Assembly (NCBI RefSeq): GCF_011305995.1
Contig: NZ_CP049911.1
Span: 62,001-126,000 of the forward strand
DNA length: 64,000 nt
Origin: Diaphorobacter sp. HDW4A
Lineage (GTDB): Bacteria > Pseudomonadota > Gammaproteobacteria > Burkholderiales > Burkholderiaceae_C
Direction of reading: 5' to 3'
The stretch's first letter is position 1. Each line of letters starts with the position of its first letter. The translations under genes were made by a program, and so were the position numbers. Shown here piece after piece: positions 35,826-45,841 of the stretch. The notes under the pieces are model-generated. The model saw nothing but the letters and a program-made list of their open reading frames with translations, was not told the origin of the DNA and made no database searches.

Positions 35826-37967
35826 ATGCGCATTCGTTTATCTTTGCCTTTGGCCAAAAGCGGCCCAGGTTGTTTGGCTGTGTGGGCCGTCATGGCCCAG
35901 GTTGCGATGGCTCAGGACGCGTCGCCTTTGAAGCCAGAGTTGCCTGCGGTCACTGTCCAATCCAGCCGGGATAGCGCTCCTGTCCCCATGGTTGACGGTG
36001 TGGATGCGGAGCGCGCTCGCCTGGCGCGTGTGCCTGGTGGAACGAACTTGGTGGAGCCCCAGCAGCAAAACCGAGTGGCCACCTTGCGCGATGCGCTGGA
36101 CTATCAACCGGGCATCGTGATCCAGGACTTCTTTGGGGGCACCGATCAGCCGCGCCTGAGCATTCGGGGCTCGGGCATTCAAAGCAACCCGGTCAACCGA
36201 GGGGTGTTGCTGCTGCAAGATGGCCTGCCGCTGAACGAGGCCGATGGCTCATTCATCATCGGCTTTTTGGAGCCGCGCAACGCTGCGTTGGTCAGTGCGC
36301 GCCGGGGGGCGAATGCGCTCACCCCGGGGGCCACTACGTTGGGGGGCGAGCTGGATTTTGTATCGCTGACTGGCGCCCAGGAACGCGGTCGCGTGCGTGC
36401 CGAGGCGGGCAGCTATGGCCGCCAGGCTTTGCAGGCGGCAGTGGGCGGGGTGGGGGAGCGGTTTGACAGCCGTATCTCGGCCAGCAGCGATCGGTTTGAT
36501 GGCTACCGCCACCACTCTGCGTCCAGCCGTGACAGCGTGCAAGCGAACCTGGGTTTTCAGGGCAATGGCAGTTTTGAAAACCGCACTTACCTGAGTTGGA
36601 CCGACCTGTCGTTTCAGATTCCGAGCGTGGTGCCCAAAGACCGCATTGCGTCTAACCCGCGCGGCGTGATGGGGGATGGCGTGACGGCGCAAGACCAGCT
36701 GCTGAACGTGTACAAGCGCGACCCGCGCCGTGCGGCGGACCAACTGCGACTGGCCAATCGCTCGCGCTGGGGCTCAGACGCCTTGCGCCAGGAGCTGGGG
36801 GTGTACTGGCAAGACACCGATGATCTGTTCAACAACCAAACCAACTACACCGTGACCCACAGCCGCACGGTGGGCGCGCAGTGGCAGGCCAGCGGGCGGC
36901 CCGCTGGCGAGCAGGGGGCCTGGGGCTGGCGCACCGGGGTGTCGTGGGCGCAAAGCGACATGCAGCGCGATCTGTACGCCACCAGCCCCGTCAATGGCCA
37001 GCAGTTGCAGCGCTTTGGCGCCTACGACCTGGACGCCAGCAATGTGCAGGCGCTGGCAGCGCTGGACTGGCGCGTGGCAGCGGACTGGACGGTGGTGGGC
37101 AGCGTGCAATGGAGCCACCTGACGCGTGATGCCGCCAGCCGCACCAGCGCTGCGCAGGCTGATCAAGACTGGACATTTGCCACTCCCAAGGTGGGAGTGA
37201 ACTGGGCGGCCACCCCTACCACCCGCCTGTGGGCCAACCTGAGCCGCAGCCACGAGGCCCCCACGTATTGGGAGATCGTGAGCGCCACCGTGGCGGCCAA
37301 CAGCCCCGCCACCGCCAGCGCCGAGCTGGTGCGCCTGGCTGCGCAGCGCGCCACCACGCTGGAGGTAGGGGGCGAGGGTCAGTGGGGCGAGGGTGCACGG
37401 CCCGTGCGCTGGAGCGCGGCGGCTTACCGCAGCATCTTGGCCGATGAGCTGATCTCCACCACCGATGCCAATGGCATCAAGGTGGGCACCTACAACTACC
37501 GTGGCGGCACCTTGCACCAGGGGCTGGAGCTGGGGCTAGCAGGCGCGCAGCCACTGCTGGGCGGTGTGCTGGATTGGCGCGCCAGCTGGACGCTGAGCGA
37601 CTACCGTTTTCGCGGTGGGGTGTATGCCGGCAAACAGATTGCAGGCGTGCCGCGCCACCTCATCAATGCAGAGCTGATGCTGCGCCAAGGCGCGTGGCGT
37701 GTGGGGCCCAACCTGCGTTGGTTGCCGGTGGATACGCCGACAGACCACGCCAATACGCCGGGCGCCGAGCAAGACGGCTATGCGCTGCTGGGCATCAAGC
37801 TGGAATGGGCGCAAGGGCCCTGGGCCGCCTACCTGCAGGCCGATAACCTGACCGACCGCCGCTATGCCAGCAGCTACGCCATTCGCAACCAGGCCACAGC
37901 AGCGCAGCCCGGCTATTTGCCAGGCGTGGGGCGCAGCCTGACGGCCGGGGTGACCTACAAATTCTGA
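35826..37967 (+). CDS. TonB-dependent outer-membrane receptor (FecA-like)
   Basis: A 713-residue receptor with a signal peptide (about 1-35, ending VAMAQ). The plug domain includes RDALDYQPGIVIQDFFGGTDQPRLSIRGSGIQSNP and ARRGANALTPGATTLGGELDF. A 22-strand barrel ends in the terminal TAGVTYKF phenylalanine signature. It imports a scarce ligand, usually an iron chelate or tetrapyrrole, using TonB energy. The ligand is unknown, but co-location with two more receptors, a CobN-like chelatase and a dedicated ABC system suggests a metal-tetrapyrrole or related compound. Confidence 0.9.
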   Translation: MRIRLSLPLAKSGPGCLAVWAVMAQVAMAQDASPLKPELPAVTVQSSRDSAPVPMVDGVDAERARLARVPGGTNLVEPQQQNRVATLRDALDYQPGIVIQDFFGGTDQPRLSIRGSGIQSNPVNRGVLLLQDGLPLNEADGSFIIGFLEPRNAALVSARRGANALTPGATTLGGELDFVSLTGAQERGRVRAEAGSYGRQALQAAVGGVGERFDSRISASSDRFDGYRHHSASSRDSVQANLGFQGNGSFENRTYLSWTDLSFQIPSVVPKDRIASNPRGVMGDGVTAQDQLLNVYKRDPRRAADQLRLANRSRWGSDALRQELGVYWQDTDDLFNNQTNYTVTHSRTVGAQWQASGRPAGEQGAWGWRTGVSWAQSDMQRDLYATSPVNGQQLQRFGAYDLDASNVQALAALDWRVAADWTVVGSVQWSHLTRDAASRTSAAQADQDWTFATPKVGVNWAATPTTRLWANLSRSHEAPTYWEIVSATVAANSPATASAELVRLAAQRATTLEVGGEGQWGEGARPVRWSAAAYRSILADELISTTDANGIKVGTYNYRGGTLHQGLELGLAGAQPLLGGVLDWRASWTLSDYRFRGGVYAGKQIAGVPRHLINAELMLRQGAWRVGPNLRWLPVDTPTDHANTPGAEQDGYALLGIKLEWAQGPWAAYLQADNLTDRRYASSYAIRNQATAAQPGYLPGVGRSLTAGVTYKF

Positions 37968-38097
37968 GCATCCCCTTGCTTCGGTTTTCCCGATTTCGCC
38001 ATCAGCCGAACTTTCCCCAATGCGCCGACTTCGCCATTTGCCGCTTCCTCTGTGCCTTGCGGCGCTGCGCGATGGGCATGGCGCACGACCACCGATC

Positions 38098-39159
38098 ATG
38101 CATTCCCGCTTCTTCATCCCTCAGGCCACACCGTCGCGCCGCCAGGCGCTGGCCCTGCTGACCCTGCCGGTCGCTGCGCCGCTGGCATCGCCATCCTGGG
38201 CGGCTGGTGTTGCTGCAGCAGCGACGGCGCCCTTGCCGCAAATCACGCTGGCCGGGCCGCCCGCCCTGGTGTCAGCACCGCTGATGCACATGGCGCAATC
38301 CAATGCGCTGCAAGGCGTGGCTCAGCGCACGGTGTTTACCGCCTGGCGCGACCCCGATCAGCTGCGCATGATGGCCATGGGTGGCAAGACCGACGTGCTG
38401 GCCATGCCCAGCAACGTGGCCGCCAACTTGCACAACCGGGGGGCTGGGGTCACGCTGCTCAACATCTCCACCTGGGGCGCGCTGTGGGTCGTCACGCGCG
38501 ACGCGCAGCGCAAGGCGCTGGCCGACTTCAAGGGCGAGGAAATCGCCGTGCCCTTCCGGGGCGACATGCCCGACATCGTGCTGCAGGTGCTGGCCGCCAA
38601 GCAAGGGCTGGATGTGCAGCGTGACTTCCGCATCCGCTACGTGCCCACGCCCATGGAGGCCATGCAGCTGCTCATCACACGCCGCGTGTCGCACGCGCTG
38701 CTGACCGAGCCGGGCGTGTCGCTGGCGCTGCGCAAAACGCAGTCGTTTCCGGTAGGGTTGGCGGCGCCCACGCTGCACCGTGGGGCGGATTTACAGCAGG
38801 AGTGGGGGCGTGTTTTTGCCCGAGCTCCGCGCCTGCCCCAGGCGGGGATTGCGGCAGTGGGCGCACTGCGCGAGCAGCCAGCCGTCTTGGCTGCAGTGGC
38901 GCAGGCCTACGCCCGCTCCGTGGCTTGGTGCCGCGCCAATCCGATGGAGTGCGGTCAGATGATGCATCGGTATATCGATTTGCTCACCCCGGAAGCCGTC
39001 GCAGATGCGGTTTCCACCAGCCAGCTCGACGCCGTGCCCGCCCTTGCCGCTCGGGGTGATTTGGAGTTTTTCTTTACCCAGCTCATGGCGCGCAACGCCG
39101 CCTTGGTGGGGGGCAAGTTGCCTGAAGCGGGGTTTTACGCCGCCCCAGCATCCGCCTGA
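38098..39159 (+). CDS. ABC transporter substrate-binding protein (NitT/TauT family), twin-arginine signal
   Basis: A 353-residue binding protein from the ATG at 38098. The N-terminus has SRRQALALL, a twin-arginine export motif, then a hydrophobic stretch and Ala-rich cleavage region. The body is of the nitrate/sulfonate/taurine cluster: PALVSAPLMHMAQSNAL, KTDVLAMPSNVAANLHNRG and a later AVPFRGDMPDIVLQVLAAKQGL. Its permease and ATPase partners are at 49887 and 50678, separated by the receptors and CobN genes in the same orientation. An upstream in-frame ATG at 38020 exists but gives no signal peptide. Confidence 0.85.
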   Translation: MHSRFFIPQATPSRRQALALLTLPVAAPLASPSWAAGVAAAATAPLPQITLAGPPALVSAPLMHMAQSNALQGVAQRTVFTAWRDPDQLRMMAMGGKTDVLAMPSNVAANLHNRGAGVTLLNISTWGALWVVTRDAQRKALADFKGEEIAVPFRGDMPDIVLQVLAAKQGLDVQRDFRIRYVPTPMEAMQLLITRRVSHALLTEPGVSLALRKTQSFPVGLAAPTLHRGADLQQEWGRVFARAPRLPQAGIAAVGALREQPAVLAAVAQAYARSVAWCRANPMECGQMMHRYIDLLTPEAVADAVSTSQLDAVPALAARGDLEFFFTQLMARNAALVGGKLPEAGFYAAPASA

Positions 39160-39215
39160 CACCTGCGCGCGCCGCCAGCCCTGTTTCTTTACTTCCCATC
39201 GAACGAAAGCACCTT

Positions 39216-39632
39216 ATGTCTTTTGGAACCCGAGTTCGTCTGTGTGCCGCTGCGACTTTGCTGGCGGGGCTGGCCCCCGCATGGGCCGCCGACGTGTTTG
39301 TGCAAACCCCAGACCAAGCCGCCTGGCAGGCCGACAAGAAAACGCAGCGCGTGGACGTGCATGCCGACGCGGCCCACCAAGTGGTGACGCGGCGCGTGCG
39401 CATTGCCCCGGGCACCGATTTGCCGCCGCACACCCACGCGCAGGGCTACCGCTTGGTCACCGTCATCAGCGGCACGCTGCTGCTGGGCTTTGGCGACCAG
39501 TTTGACGAGGCCGCACTCAGGCCCATGCCGCCGGGCAGCGTGTTTTCAGAGCCCGCAGGGCACAAGCACTTTGCACGCACCCAGCAAGAGCCCGTAGTGC
39601 TGCAACTGACCGAAGTAGGAGGCCAAAAATGA
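39216..39632 (+). CDS. Periplasmic cupin protein
   Basis: A 138-residue secreted cupin. The signal peptide ends near WAADV (about 25). The barrel motif PGTDLPPHTHAQGYRLVTVISG gives the two-His-Glu-type metal site (about 66-90), and EPAGHKHFARTQQEP the second His motif. The cupin may bind a metal or small carboxylate in the periplasm. The stop overlaps the next receptor ATG (ATGA at 39629), so they are coupled, suggesting a ligand-handling role beside that receptor. Confidence 0.82.
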   Translation: MSFGTRVRLCAAATLLAGLAPAWAADVFVQTPDQAAWQADKKTQRVDVHADAAHQVVTRRVRIAPGTDLPPHTHAQGYRLVTVISGTLLLGFGDQFDEAALRPMPPGSVFSEPAGHKHFARTQQEPVVLQLTEVGGQK

Positions 39633-41620
39633 CCCAAGCACACCGCCCCCAGGTTTCCAGGCGCACCCTGCAGCACACCGCATTGGCGCTGGCCACCATG
39701 GCCTTGTGCGGCGCAGTGCAAGCCCAGGGACAAGTTCAGGGGCAGGACAGTGCCGCAGCAACGGCCGCTGCCAAGGCGCTGCCATCGGTCACCGTCACGG
39801 CCACCCTGAACGAGCAGGACGCGCGCACCGCGCCCGCCAGCGTCACGGTGATTGACCGCGAGGAGCTGGCCAACCGCAACGCCACCGATTTGCTGGACGC
39901 CGTGCGCGGTGCGCCGGGCCTCACGCTTTCGCCGCGCCAGGTGGGTGGGCGCAAGACACTGGCCTTGCGCGGGCTGGAGGGCAAGCACACGCTCACGCTG
40001 ATCGATGGGCGGCGCATCAGCGCCTCTGATGATGTGGTGGGGCATTCGGACTACCAATACGGCTGGCTGCCCATGTCGGCCATTGAGCGCATCGAGGTCA
40101 TTCGCGGCCCCATGTCGGCGCTGTATGGCTCTGAGGCGCTGGGCGGTGTGGTCAACCTCATCACGCGCCAGCCCAAAGACCGCTGGATGGGCTCGGTCAG
40201 CCTCTCGGGCAGCAACCCCACCAGCTCCAGCGAGGGGGAATCCACGGGCACGGCATCGGTGTTTGCCACCGGCCCGGTGGGCGAGCGGCTGACGCTGCGC
40301 GTGAATGGCGAGGTGGCGCACAGCGCGCCCGTGGCCGACCGCAAGGATGCGCGCAACTCCGAGATCGAGGGGCGCCATTCGCAGGCGGGGGGCGTGGCGG
40401 CCACCTTTGCCATCGATGCGCAGCAGTCCATCGAGGCGGGTTGGACTGGCGGCAATGAGCGCCGCTTTTACGACACCGTGTCGTCCACCAAAGGCGGCTA
40501 CCGCAGCACCTATGACATCGATCGCTCGCAGGCCCATGTGGGCTGGCAGGGCCGCTTTGATGGTTGGCGCGGTCGTGTGCAGGCCTACCGCAGTGAGATC
40601 GACATCGTCAACTCGGCCAGCAATGGGGTGGCGGCCACGCGCCCGCAAAACCTGCTTGACGAAGTTATTGACGGGCACGCCACCTTCAAGCTGGGTAGCC
40701 ACCAGGTGACCTTTGGGGGCGAATGGCGTGACGAAACCTTGACCAACGCTGGCCTGACCACGGGCCGCGACTCGGCCACGCACAAGGCGCTGTTTGTGCA
40801 AGACGAGGTGGCGCTGGGCTCATCGCTGATGTTGACCGGCGGGCTGCGCGCCGACAACCACGAGCTCTTCGGCAGCGAGGTGAGCCCGCGCGCTTACCTG
40901 GTATGGGAGGCCAGCCCGGCGCTGGTGGTCAAAGGCGGCTTTGGCCACGCCTTCAAAGCGCCCACACTCAAGCAGATTTCGCCCAACTACGTGGGAGCCG
41001 AAGGGCCTCACACATTCAAGGGCAATGCCAACGTGAAGCCCGAGTCGTCCAACTCGTTCGAGATCGGGGCCGACTGGCAGGCTGCGCCCAATTGGACGCT
41101 GCGCGCCACCGCGTTCAATACCGAGGTCAAAGACCTCATCACCTACCGCCTGCTGAGCACCGTGGGCACGCGGCGCACCTACCTCTATGACAACGTGGAT
41201 GCAGCCCGTATTCGGGGGCTGGAGCTGGGTGCGGTGTGGCAGGCAACGCCCCAATGGGCCTGGAGCAACGACCTCACGCTGCTCAACACCCGCGACAAAA
41301 CCACCGGCAAGAAGCTGGCCGACCGCCCGTCCAGCAGCCTGACCTCGCGCCTGGAGTGGAAGAACGCCTCGGGCTGGAGCGCCCGTGTGGGCGGTGAGTT
41401 CATCGGCAGCCAGACGGCCACCGATGGCGTCAAGTTGCCTTCCTACGCGCTGTGGAGCGCCAGCGTGGGCAAGCACATTGCGCTGGGCGACCAACGCAAG
41501 CTGGTGCTGCGCGCCGGACTGGAGAACATTGGCAACGTGAACCTGGCTGAAAAATCAGACAGCTTTGGCTACGCCGAGCGTGCGCGCCGCCTGTTCGTGT
41601 CGGCGCGTGTGGATTTTTGA
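39629..41620 (+). CDS. TonB-dependent receptor (CirA/HmuR-like)
   Basis: A 663-residue receptor with a signal peptide (to about 33). The TonB box-like ALPSVTVTATL is followed by a plug: DLLDAVRGAPGLTL, GRKTLALRGLEGKHTLTLIDGRRIS and RIEVIRGPMSALYGSEALGGVVNLI. The barrel ends ARRLFVSARVDF. The plug has the LRGL...TLIDG pattern typical of heme and siderophore receptors. It is translationally coupled to the cupin and precedes the CobN-like gene after a 174-bp gap containing an intergenic repeat. Confidence 0.9.
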   Translation: MTQAHRPQVSRRTLQHTALALATMALCGAVQAQGQVQGQDSAAATAAAKALPSVTVTATLNEQDARTAPASVTVIDREELANRNATDLLDAVRGAPGLTLSPRQVGGRKTLALRGLEGKHTLTLIDGRRISASDDVVGHSDYQYGWLPMSAIERIEVIRGPMSALYGSEALGGVVNLITRQPKDRWMGSVSLSGSNPTSSSEGESTGTASVFATGPVGERLTLRVNGEVAHSAPVADRKDARNSEIEGRHSQAGGVAATFAIDAQQSIEAGWTGGNERRFYDTVSSTKGGYRSTYDIDRSQAHVGWQGRFDGWRGRVQAYRSEIDIVNSASNGVAATRPQNLLDEVIDGHATFKLGSHQVTFGGEWRDETLTNAGLTTGRDSATHKALFVQDEVALGSSLMLTGGLRADNHELFGSEVSPRAYLVWEASPALVVKGGFGHAFKAPTLKQISPNYVGAEGPHTFKGNANVKPESSNSFEIGADWQAAPNWTLRATAFNTEVKDLITYRLLSTVGTRRTYLYDNVDAARIRGLELGAVWQATPQWAWSNDLTLLNTRDKTTGKKLADRPSSSLTSRLEWKNASGWSARVGGEFIGSQTATDGVKLPSYALWSASVGKHIALGDQRKLVLRAGLENIGNVNLAEKSDSFGYAERARRLFVSARVDF

Positions 41621-41723
41621 AGAGGGGAGTGAGTGAAGCGATAAGGACTGTGTGATGAACCACCCCCGGCCTCCTCTCTGGTGGGGAAGCGAGCGCCGGG
41701 GCGTGCGCCACATCGTGCCTGAA

Positions 41724-41780
41724 TGCTATTAAAATCATAGCTGCTAGCGCTTATTTGATAAGCGATAGGGGCCTATTTCA
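41724..41780 (+). repeat. Intergenic palindromic repeat, copy 1 (5' of cobN-like gene)
   Basis: Contains CTATTAAAATCATAGCTGCTAGCGCTTATTTGATAAGCGATAGGGGCC, a repeat type common in Comamonadaceae intergenic regions. It lies just upstream of the cobN-like start at 41795; an inverted copy lies at its 3' end. Confidence 0.65.
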
Positions 41781-41794
41781 TTCAAATAATTCCA

Positions 41795-44700
41795 GTGAAC
41801 CCCATGTCCCTTCTTCGCCGCTGGCTGGTGCTGTGCCTACTGGCGCTTTTGCCTTGGGGGGCGGCGCAGGCGGCCTCGGTGCTGTTCATCACCACCTCCA
41901 ACGTGCCCCCGGGCAAGTTCCGTCTGCTGGCCGACATGGCGCGCCCGCACGGTATCGACGTGCAGGTTCGCTACCTGGGCAAGATCCCGGCCGACGCCGA
42001 TGCCGGGCTGTTCCAGGGGCAGGACATGGTGTTCTTCGACACCTACCAGCAAGAAGACGTGCGCCAGCACCTGATGCGCGCGCTGCCTGGTTTGCGCGCG
42101 CCCCACGCCTGGCTGTACGACGCACGCCCCGCCTGGGGCGGCGGGGTGGATGAGGCGCTGGGCAAGCGCCTGTCGCTGTACTACAGCAACGGCGGGCGGC
42201 AGAACATGCAGGCTTTTATGGCCACCGTGGCCGCCTTTTTGAAGGGGCACAGCGCGCAGGGCGTGCCTGAACCGGTGATCTTCCCCAAGACGGCGGTGTA
42301 CCACCCGCGCGCGCCCAGCCAGGTGTTTGCCGACCCGCTGGCCTACCTGCGCTGGGCGGGTGTGGACCCTGCAGACCCCCGGCGCCGCCCCGTGGTGGCG
42401 CTGGCCGTGCACCAGCAGTACATCGCCTCGGTGCAGGCCGACTACATCGACGACCTCATTGCTCGCATCGAAGCGGGCGGTGCGGTTGCTCTTCCCTTTT
42501 ACAGCCCCATGATGGACGCGGGCGCCCTGGACCGCATGCTCCGCCCCGGCGGCAAAGCGTTGGCCGACGTGCTCATCAACACCCAGATCATGCTGTTGCC
42601 GGAAATGCGCCGCGCCGAGTTTGAGCGGCTGGGCATCCCCGTGCTGCAGGCCATGACCTACCGGCGCGGCGACACGGCGCACTGGCAGGCGAACCCCCAG
42701 GGCGTGCCGCTGATGGACGTGCCCTTTTACCTGGCGCAGGCCGAACTGGCGGGCGTGACCGACATCCAGGTCGCCTCGGCCAGCGGCGCGGGTGATGCGC
42801 CCATCGCCACCATTGCCGCGCAGGCCGACGCCGTGGTGGGCAAGGCGCTGCGCCTGGTGGCGCTGCAGCGCAAGCCCAATGCCAACAAGCGCCTGTCGGT
42901 CTTCTTCTGGAACTACCCGCCGGGCGAGAAGAACCTCTCGGCCTCCTTCCTCAACGTGCCGCGCAGCCTGCAGACCACGCTGGCCGCGCTGCGCGCCCAG
43001 GGCTACGACACCGAGGTGCCGTCCGAGCCCGAACTCATCGCCAAACTGCAGCGCCTGCTGGCCCCCGCCTACCGCGCGGGCGAGCTGGAACCCCTGCTGC
43101 GCGAGGGCCTGGCCGCCACCGTGCCCGTGGCCCGCTACCGCGCCTGGCTGAATGCGCAGCCCGCCGCCGTGCAGGCCGCATTGCGCGATCGCTGGGGCGA
43201 GCCCGAGGCTTCCGGCATGGTGCTGCGCCAGGGCGGCCAGGCCGTGTTCGTGGTGCCGCGCCTCATGCTGGGCAAGATCGCTGTGTTGCCCCAGCCACCG
43301 CGTGGCGAGCGTTGGGAGCCCAAGGAAAAAGCCCTCTACCACTCCAGCAGCGCCTGGCCCTCGCACTACTACCTGGCGGCCTACCTGTGGGCACGCGAGC
43401 AGCAGGCCAGCGACGCGCTGGTGCACTTCGGCACGCACGGCAGCCAGGAATGGCTGCCCGGCAAGGAGCGCGGCCTCTCGGTGACCGACCCCGGCATGCT
43501 CGCCGTGGGCGACCTGCCCGTGGCCTACCCCTACATCGCCGACAACATCGGCGAGGCCCAGCAGGCCAAGCGCCGGGGCCGCGCCGTCATCATCAGCCAC
43601 CAGACGCCGCCCTTCAAACCCGCCGGGCTGCACCAGGCGCTCACCCACCTGCACGACCTGCTGCACGCCTGGCTGGCGCAGGACGAGGGCGTGGTCAAAG
43701 ACAAGATCAAGGCCGATCTGCTGGCCGCCGCCGCCAAGGAGCGCATTGACCGCGACATGGGCTGGACGCCGGAGCGCGCCCGCGCCGAGTTCCCCGCCTT
43801 CGTCGATGCCCTGCACAACCAACTGCACGAGCTGGCCGAAACCGCCCAGCCCTTGGGCCTGCACACCCTGGGCCGCGCGCCCGAGGCGCAGCACCGCCTG
43901 GCCACCGTGCTGCTGATGCTGGGCCGCCCGTTCTGGGAGGCCGCCGCACTGCATGCGGGCATTCCTGCCGCCGACGTGGACGAAGCCCTGCTGGCCGACT
44001 ACGACAAGCTCCCCGGCACCGCGCCCTACCAGTTGCTGCAACGCCATGTGGTGCAGGGCGAAAGCACCCAGGGCTTGAGCGCCCCGCTGCGCGAGACTTT
44101 GGACAAAGCCCGCACCTGGTACGCTGCCATCGGCGCCGACCAGGAGCTGCCCGCGCTGCTCACCGTGCTGGCGGGCCGCCACCTGCCCACGTCCTACGGC
44201 GGCGACCCCATCAAGAACCCCGACGCCTATCCCACGGGCCGCAACCTCTACGGCTTCGACCCCTCGCGCGTGCCCACCAAGCAGGCCTGGGCGGCAGGCA
44301 AGGAGGCAGCCGAGCAGCTCATTGCCGAGCACCGCCGCCTGACGGGCCAGCAGCCCAAAAAGCTCGCCGTGTCGCTGTGGTCGGTGGAGACCATGCGCCA
44401 CCAGGGCCTGCTCGAAGCCCAAGCCCTGTGGCTGCTGGGCACCGAGCCCGTGTGGGACGAGGGCGGCCGCGTCACCGGCGTCAAGCTGGTGCCGCGCGGC
44501 GTGCTGGGCCGCGAGCGCGTGGACGTGGTGCTGTCGGCCACCGGCCTGTACCGCGACCACTTCCCCAACACCATGAAGATCCTCGCCCAGGCCGCGCAAC
44601 TGGCCGCCCGCGCCGCGGGCGATGACGACGAGGCCAACCCCGTGGCCGCGCACACCCGCGCCATCGCCGCGCGCCTGCGCGCCCAGGGCCTGCCCGACCA

Positions 44701-45841
44701 GGCCGCGCAGGCGGCGGCCGAAACGCGCATCTATTCGTCCGAATCGGGCAAGTACGGCACCGGCCTGGACGACGCCACGCTCGCCACCGACACCTGGAAG
44801 GGCAAGCAGGAGGGCGACCGCAAGCTCGCGCAGCTGTACCTCTCGCGCATGCAGTTCGCCTACGGCGCCGATGAATCCACCTGGGGCAGCCTGCAGGGCG
44901 GTGACCTCAAGGGCCAGGACGGCCAGCCGATCAACCTCTACGCCGAGCACCTGCGCGGCACCGAGGGCGCGGTGCTTTCGCGCACGTCCAACACCTACGG
45001 CATGCTCACCACCGACGACCCGTTCCAGTACCTGGGCGGCATCGGCCTGGCCGTGCGCCACCTGGACGGCAAGGCGCCGCAGCTCTACATCAGCAACCTG
45101 CGCGGCGCCGGTAGTGGCCGCGTGGAAGGCGCGGCGCAGTTTTTGGCCAAAGAGCTGGCCACGCGCCAGTTCCACCCCGGCTACATCAAAGGGCTGATGG
45201 ACGAGGGTTATGCCGGCACGCTGCAGGTGCTGGACGCCACCAACAACTTCTGGGGCTGGACGGCCGTGGCGCGCGAGATCGTGCGCGACGACCAGTGGCA
45301 GGAGATGGTGGACGTCTATGTGCGCGACAAGCACCAGCTGGGCCTGAAGCAATGGTTCGAGGCGCACAACCCGCATGCGCTGGCGCAGAACATCGAGCGC
45401 ATGCTCGAAGCCGCACGCCAGGGCTACTGGCAGGCCGACGCCCACACCGTGGCCGAGCTGAAAGACCGCTGGCGCGACCTGGCCCAGCGTTTTGACGTGC
45501 GCACCGACAACGCGGCCTTCGAGCGCTTTGTGGGCGCAGGCCAGGGCACGGCAGGCTTTGGCCTGAACCTGGGCCGCCAGCCTGCCGATGCTGCCGCCGC
45601 AGCAGCGCAGAGCGCGGCTGCGCCGCCGCCCGCCGCCGAAGCCGCCCCCGCCGCTCCGCCCCCACCCCCGCCGCCCATCAGCGGCATGCGGCTGGAGCAG
45701 GTGGCCGACACGCCGCCCGCGCCCGGCGCCAACACTTGGCAGACGCTGTGGGTGGCTCTGGTGCTGGGCGCCTTCATGCTGGGTGGCGGCGGGTGGCAGC
45801 GGCGTTATTCTTTTCAAGCAAAATTGGCCTCTAGCGCTTGA
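41795..45841 (+). CDS. CobN/HmuS-like chelatase, periplasmic and membrane-anchored
   Basis: A 1348-residue protein of the cobaltochelatase/Mg-chelatase large-subunit family. The core motif HFGTHGSQEWLPGKERGLS is near residue 545, and SKYGTGLDDATLATDTWK, NTYGMLTTDDPFQYLGG and LRGAGSGRVEGAAQF follow as in CobN. Unlike cytoplasmic CobN, it has a Sec signal (about 1-28) and ends in a Pro/Ala-rich linker (about 1270-1300), then a TM helix (LWVALVLGAFMLGGGGW, about 1315-1332). This is the topology expected for a periplasmic protein such as HmuS, which removes iron from heme in Bacteroides. No CobS/CobT or BchI/D ATPase is nearby. The last codons are encoded within an intergenic repeat. Confidence 0.85.
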   Translation: MNPMSLLRRWLVLCLLALLPWGAAQAASVLFITTSNVPPGKFRLLADMARPHGIDVQVRYLGKIPADADAGLFQGQDMVFFDTYQQEDVRQHLMRALPGLRAPHAWLYDARPAWGGGVDEALGKRLSLYYSNGGRQNMQAFMATVAAFLKGHSAQGVPEPVIFPKTAVYHPRAPSQVFADPLAYLRWAGVDPADPRRRPVVALAVHQQYIASVQADYIDDLIARIEAGGAVALPFYSPMMDAGALDRMLRPGGKALADVLINTQIMLLPEMRRAEFERLGIPVLQAMTYRRGDTAHWQANPQGVPLMDVPFYLAQAELAGVTDIQVASASGAGDAPIATIAAQADAVVGKALRLVALQRKPNANKRLSVFFWNYPPGEKNLSASFLNVPRSLQTTLAALRAQGYDTEVPSEPELIAKLQRLLAPAYRAGELEPLLREGLAATVPVARYRAWLNAQPAAVQAALRDRWGEPEASGMVLRQGGQAVFVVPRLMLGKIAVLPQPPRGERWEPKEKALYHSSSAWPSHYYLAAYLWAREQQASDALVHFGTHGSQEWLPGKERGLSVTDPGMLAVGDLPVAYPYIADNIGEAQQAKRRGRAVIISHQTPPFKPAGLHQALTHLHDLLHAWLAQDEGVVKDKIKADLLAAAAKERIDRDMGWTPERARAEFPAFVDALHNQLHELAETAQPLGLHTLGRAPEAQHRLATVLLMLGRPFWEAAALHAGIPAADVDEALLADYDKLPGTAPYQLLQRHVVQGESTQGLSAPLRETLDKARTWYAAIGADQELPALLTVLAGRHLPTSYGGDPIKNPDAYPTGRNLYGFDPSRVPTKQAWAAGKEAAEQLIAEHRRLTGQQPKKLAVSLWSVETMRHQGLLEAQALWLLGTEPVWDEGGRVTGVKLVPRGVLGRERVDVVLSATGLYRDHFPNTMKILAQAAQLAARAAGDDDEANPVAAHTRAIAARLRAQGLPDQAAQAAAETRIYSSESGKYGTGLDDATLATDTWKGKQEGDRKLAQLYLSRMQFAYGADESTWGSLQGGDLKGQDGQPINLYAEHLRGTEGAVLSRTSNTYGMLTTDDPFQYLGGIGLAVRHLDGKAPQLYISNLRGAGSGRVEGAAQFLAKELATRQFHPGYIKGLMDEGYAGTLQVLDATNNFWGWTAVAREIVRDDQWQEMVDVYVRDKHQLGLKQWFEAHNPHALAQNIERMLEAARQGYWQADAHTVAELKDRWRDLAQRFDVRTDNAAFERFVGAGQGTAGFGLNLGRQPADAAAAAAQSAAAPPPAAEAAPAAPPPPPPPISGMRLEQVADTPPAPGANTWQTLWVALVLGAFMLGGGGWQRRYSFQAKLASSA

